Of a DNA stretch of 8,054 nt, positions 6,058 to 8,054 are shown in pieces. This stretch comes from CAZLCK01 sp964558235 (lineage in GTDB: Bacteria; Actinomycetota; Coriobacteriia; Coriobacteriales; CADBOM01), in the NCBI GenBank assembly GCA_964558235.1, contig CAZLCK010000062.1, forward strand, positions 1-8,054. Direction: 5' to 3'. A model generated the notes under the pieces. It was not told the DNA's origin, did not search any database, and saw only the letters and a list, made by a program, of their open reading frames with translations. Position numbers and translations under genes: made by a program. Position 1 is the first letter of the stretch, and every line of letters starts with the position of its first letter.

Positions 6058-7545
6058 ATGGCTAGCTTTAGAAGGTCTGACAGAAAATCTCTTTCGTCTG
6101 GAAAACATAGCAAAAAAAGGAATGCAAGATCTGTCAATTCAAGGGCTTCGAGAAGTTATGATAGAAGCCAAATCAAATACGTTACACCCGCCTCAAGCAC
6201 CGACTCTGACGTTTCAAAATACAGTAGACAAGTTGCTTCACAGGGTTACCTACCAAGGCGTAGGAAAAAGCGTCGTCGTAAGAGAATTTTAGTTACAGTT
6301 GTGACTGTCGTCGCCGTTTTGGTTTTAGGTGGCGGTGCTGCGGCATTTGCCTATATGGGATTTTTAAACAACCAATTACGCTCCAATATCGACGATATTG
6401 ACGCACTAAATGCTGCTTTGGTAGTTGATAGCAGCCAAGACGATCCGTTCTATATGCTTTTGATGGGCACCGATGGACGAAATGATGAGGAGTCTGATAG
6501 AAGCGACTCTATTATTTTAGCTCGTGTTGATCCTCAATCTATGCAGGTAGTTTTGATTTCGATTCCACGTGATACCAGGGTTTATATCGAAGGATATGGT
6601 TATCAAAAGATTAATGCAGCATATGCATATGGAGGAGCTGCTGGTGCTGTAGAGGCTGTTGAAGAATTTGCAGGTGTAGAAATCTCGCACTATGCTGAGG
6701 TCGACTTTAGTGGCTTTGTCGACTTGGTCGATGCTCTTGGAGGGGTTGAGGTCAATGTTCCAATCGAGATTGACGATGAGGATGCTGGGGGATATGTTGC
6801 AGCTGGACTACAAACATTAAATGGTGAGCAGGCGCTTATCTTCTGTCGTTCAAGGGATACAGCAATTGGTGATTACCAACGTCAGGCTAACCAAAGGATA
6901 TTCTTGCAGGCATTAGCGGAAAAGGTTTTGTCTGCAGACCCAGTAACACTGCTTAGCTCCATCAATGCAATTGCATCGTGCGTTGGAACAGATATGGATG
7001 TTGCAGAGATCTATTCGATTGCTAGCATGTTAAGAGGTATGGGTATAGAGAATATCTATACATATTCAGTTCCTTCGTCCACTTCAACTATCGATGGTAT
7101 TTCCTATGTTATTGCCGATGAATCTGAGTGGGAAGAGATGATGTCTATCATCGACTCTGGTGGTCTCCCTGATGAACAAGATTGGACAATTTCAGGAATT
7201 ATCCCAGATGAATATAATTCGGTCGCTCAAACAAATTCCACTTCGACTGTAAGTTTTGATAGATCCGACTATGAAATTACTGTTAGAAACGGTGGGGGCA
7301 TAGAGGGTTCAGCGGGTGAAGCTGCTGAGATGCTAACTGATGTGGGATATGAAATTCAAGATGTTGGTAATGCAAATCAGTTTGTGTATACAGAGACATT
7401 GGTCATCTACAATGATGATGACGATTTAGAGATAGCTAACGACATAATTAGCGTACTCGGCAAAGGTACAGCTGTGCAATCAGCCGGCAGATATTCCTTT
7501 GATGGTGATCTACTGGTTGTTGTGGGATCTGATTGGGGAACATAG
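6058..7545 (+). CDS. LytR-CpsA-Psr (LCP) family glycopolymer ligase
   Basis: LCP proteins are membrane-anchored enzymes acting outside the cytoplasmic membrane. They move lipid-linked glycopolymers (teichoic acid, capsule or other wall polysaccharide) onto peptidoglycan. The 495-aa protein has a Ser/Arg/Lys-rich cytoplasmic N-terminus ending in PRRRKKRRRKR (66-76), one membrane segment (about 77-100), then the LCP domain (about 130-290). Family residues are visible: GTDGR (137-141), DRSDSI with Arg148 and Asp150, IPRDTRV with Arg171, Asp172 and Arg174, KINAAYAYGG, and CRSRD...DYQRQANQR with Arg264, Arg266, Asp272, Arg275 and Arg280. Residues about 403-491 (YEITVRNGGGIEGSAGEAAEML and onward) match the LytR C-terminal attenuator-type domain. 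The start at 6058 has GAGGTGAT 11 bases upstream, a slightly long spacing; no better start is seen. It follows murA by 173 bases on the same strand and is closed by a strong terminator. Confidence 0.95.
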   Translation: MASFRRSDRKSLSSGKHSKKRNARSVNSRASRSYDRSQIKYVTPASSTDSDVSKYSRQVASQGYLPRRRKKRRRKRILVTVVTVVAVLVLGGGAAAFAYMGFLNNQLRSNIDDIDALNAALVVDSSQDDPFYMLLMGTDGRNDEESDRSDSIILARVDPQSMQVVLISIPRDTRVYIEGYGYQKINAAYAYGGAAGAVEAVEEFAGVEISHYAEVDFSGFVDLVDALGGVEVNVPIEIDDEDAGGYVAAGLQTLNGEQALIFCRSRDTAIGDYQRQANQRIFLQALAEKVLSADPVTLLSSINAIASCVGTDMDVAEIYSIASMLRGMGIENIYTYSVPSSTSTIDGISYVIADESEWEEMMSIIDSGGLPDEQDWTISGIIPDEYNSVAQTNSTSTVSFDRSDYEITVRNGGGIEGSAGEAAEMLTDVGYEIQDVGNANQFVYTETLVIYNDDDDLEIANDIISVLGKGTAVQSAGRYSFDGDLLVVVGSDWGT

Positions 7546-7664
7546 CTATCTACTCTTTGTTATGAGACATATTGCTATAGAGCTTTTATCTGTAGCTTTA
7601 GTGTAAATGTGCAAGCTTTCAAATCTTGCAGTAAGACGTAAAACTTAAATATTCATTAATCTTT

Positions 7665-7709
7665 AAAGGCTTTGATAACAGTTTGTCGGAGCCTTTTCTT
7701 TTCTTTCTT
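7665..7709 (+). terminator. Intrinsic terminator after the LCP gene
   Basis: AAAGGCTTTGATAA (7665-7678) pairs with TTGTCGGAGCCTTT (7683-7696) over 14 positions, three of them G-T pairs, around the four-base loop CAGT. A pyrimidine tract dominated by T follows (7697-7709). This is a strong Rho-independent terminator for the LCP transcript and isolates the next gene. The preceding 120 bases after the LCP stop hold no gene, only a small dyad TGCAAG-N9-CTTGCA (7610-7630). Confidence 0.9.
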
Positions 7710-7734
7710 ATAGGGGTGTTGCAACGTTCACTAG

Positions 7735-7775
7735 AACTCAAGAGTTGACAAAAACATGCGGGGGGGGGGTACTCT
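7735..7775 (+). promoter_or_regulatory. Promoter of the exported protein gene, with G10 tract in the spacer
   Basis: A perfect -35 box TTGACA (7745-7750) is followed by a 19-base spacer and TACTCT (7770-7775), which keeps the most conserved -10 positions (TA---T). The last ten spacer bases (7760-7769) are all G. The present 19-base spacer is longer than the 17 optimum, so loss of two G would be expected to strengthen the promoter. A dyad AACTC-AA-GAGTT (7735-7746) overlaps the -35. An alternative -10 is TATAAA (7792-7797), for which TTGACA would be too far away; the G-run would then lie in its upstream region. Confidence 0.6.
7760..7769 (+). repeat. Homopolymeric G10 tract
   Basis: Ten consecutive G residues, the longest single-base run of G or C in the window and out of character with the AT-rich surroundings. 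Runs of this length mutate by slipped-strand mispairing during replication. Placed between -35 and -10 they act as expression switches in several bacteria. Confidence 0.9.
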
Positions 7776-7801
7776 TTGTAGATTGTGTGGATATAAAAGA
7801 T

Positions 7802-7830
7802 TAGCTTGAAGCTAGATTGTCAGCTTTTTT
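7802..7830 (+). promoter_or_regulatory. Competing small hairpins in the leader
   Basis: TAGCT-TGA-AGCTA (7802-7814) and AAGCT-N8-AGCTT (7809-7813 with 7822-7826) share the middle segment and cannot form together. The second ends in a run of T (7825-7830) directly before the ribosome binding site, so it looks like a minimal terminator or attenuator. The stems are only five pairs, so the structure may be fortuitous. Confidence 0.25.
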
Positions 7831-7846
7831 GGAGGGAAAAGACACT

Positions 7847-8054
7847 ATGAACGTAGCATCAATCCATAGAAGTTTTCTAAGGAAGACATTACTAAGTATT
7901 TTGGCAGTAATACTTGTTCTATCTGGTGTTTTCACCAACTCATTTGCGTATGCAGCGACATGGACGGTAGGGTCAGGTGAAAATGCCATCACCTTCGTGG
8001 AAATAGACAGTGAAGATGATTATGACTATTCAAGTGCCAATGGCAAGTATATCT
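7847..8054 (+). CDS. Sec-exported protein, N-terminal part only
   Basis: An ATG at 7847 with a strong GGAGGG site (7831-7836, spacer 10) opens a frame that runs off the right end; 69 codons are visible. Residues 1-37 are a typical Sec signal peptide: a basic start with HRSFLRK, a hydrophobic core LLSILAVILVLSGVF and a small-residue end SFAYAA, with cleavage likely after Ala36 or Ala37. The mature part begins TWTVGSGENAITFVEIDSEDDYDYSS, an acidic, polar stretch. The family cannot be recognised from so little, but a secreted or wall-anchored surface protein is likely. It has its own promoter and is isolated from the LCP gene by a terminator. Confidence 0.85.
   Translation, partial: MNVASIHRSFLRKTLLSILAVILVLSGVFTNSFAYAATWTVGSGENAITFVEIDSEDDYDYSSANGKYI

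Noticed and set aside
6029..6292. Plus-strand frame of 87 codons overlapping the LCP start
   Set aside because: It is out of frame with the LCP gene, shows no recognisable features and ends inside it; the GAGGTGAT site lies downstream of its ATG and serves the LCP gene.
7562..7606. Tiny frame MRHIAIELLSVALV after the LCP gene
   Set aside because: No ribosome binding site, 14 codons only and no other support.
7801..7992. Minus-strand frame of 63 codons at the right end
   Set aside because: It is antisense to the RBS and signal peptide of the exported protein, which has a strong RBS and clear signal sequence.

Overview
The window reads as chromosomal DNA from a moderately AT-rich Gram-positive bacterium. 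Supporting signs are strong AGGAGG-type ribosome binding sites, a single-membrane type LytR-CpsA-Psr (LCP) envelope protein, a short TetR regulator, a Gram-positive style Na+/H+ antiporter and Sec signal peptides without outer-membrane features. The strongly basic, Ser/Arg-rich N-terminus of the LCP protein and the gene mix suggest an actinobacterial lineage of the Coriobacteriia (Atopobium/Lancefieldella type). That placement is an inference from gene character only.

Layout, left to right. The window opens inside a tRNA-Lys (anticodon CTT) and keeps its last 54 bases, including an encoded CCA. Behind it lies a short gene-free stretch with two families of short direct repeats that resemble recombinase arm sites. 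A large minus-strand CPA1-type cation/proton antiporter follows; its most likely start is a TTG rather than the longer GTG. Upstream of it are a tandem 16-bp repeat and a dyad. Next comes a minus-strand TetR-type regulator, divergent from a plus-strand exported or membrane-anchored protein with a bactofilin-like beta-helical region and four membrane segments. The intergenic region between them carries repeated ATGCTA elements that overlap both putative -10 boxes, so the regulator probably controls this pair.

The end of the bactofilin-like gene runs straight into eight tandem copies of a 15-bp repeat, the first of which contains the stop codon. Then come murA (UDP-GlcNAc enolpyruvyl transferase, first committed step of peptidoglycan synthesis) and an LCP-family ligase gene (attachment of glycopolymers to peptidoglycan). 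These two plus-strand genes form a small cell-wall synthesis block closed by a strong intrinsic terminator.

The right end holds the start of a Sec-exported protein. Its putative promoter has a perfect TTGACA -35 box, followed by a run of ten G residues lying between -35 and -10. This is the classic arrangement for phase variation by slipped-strand mispairing and is the most interesting signal in the window. Overall the region is about the cell envelope: ion homeostasis, a regulated surface or membrane scaffold, wall precursor synthesis, glycopolymer ligation and a possibly phase-variable surface protein.
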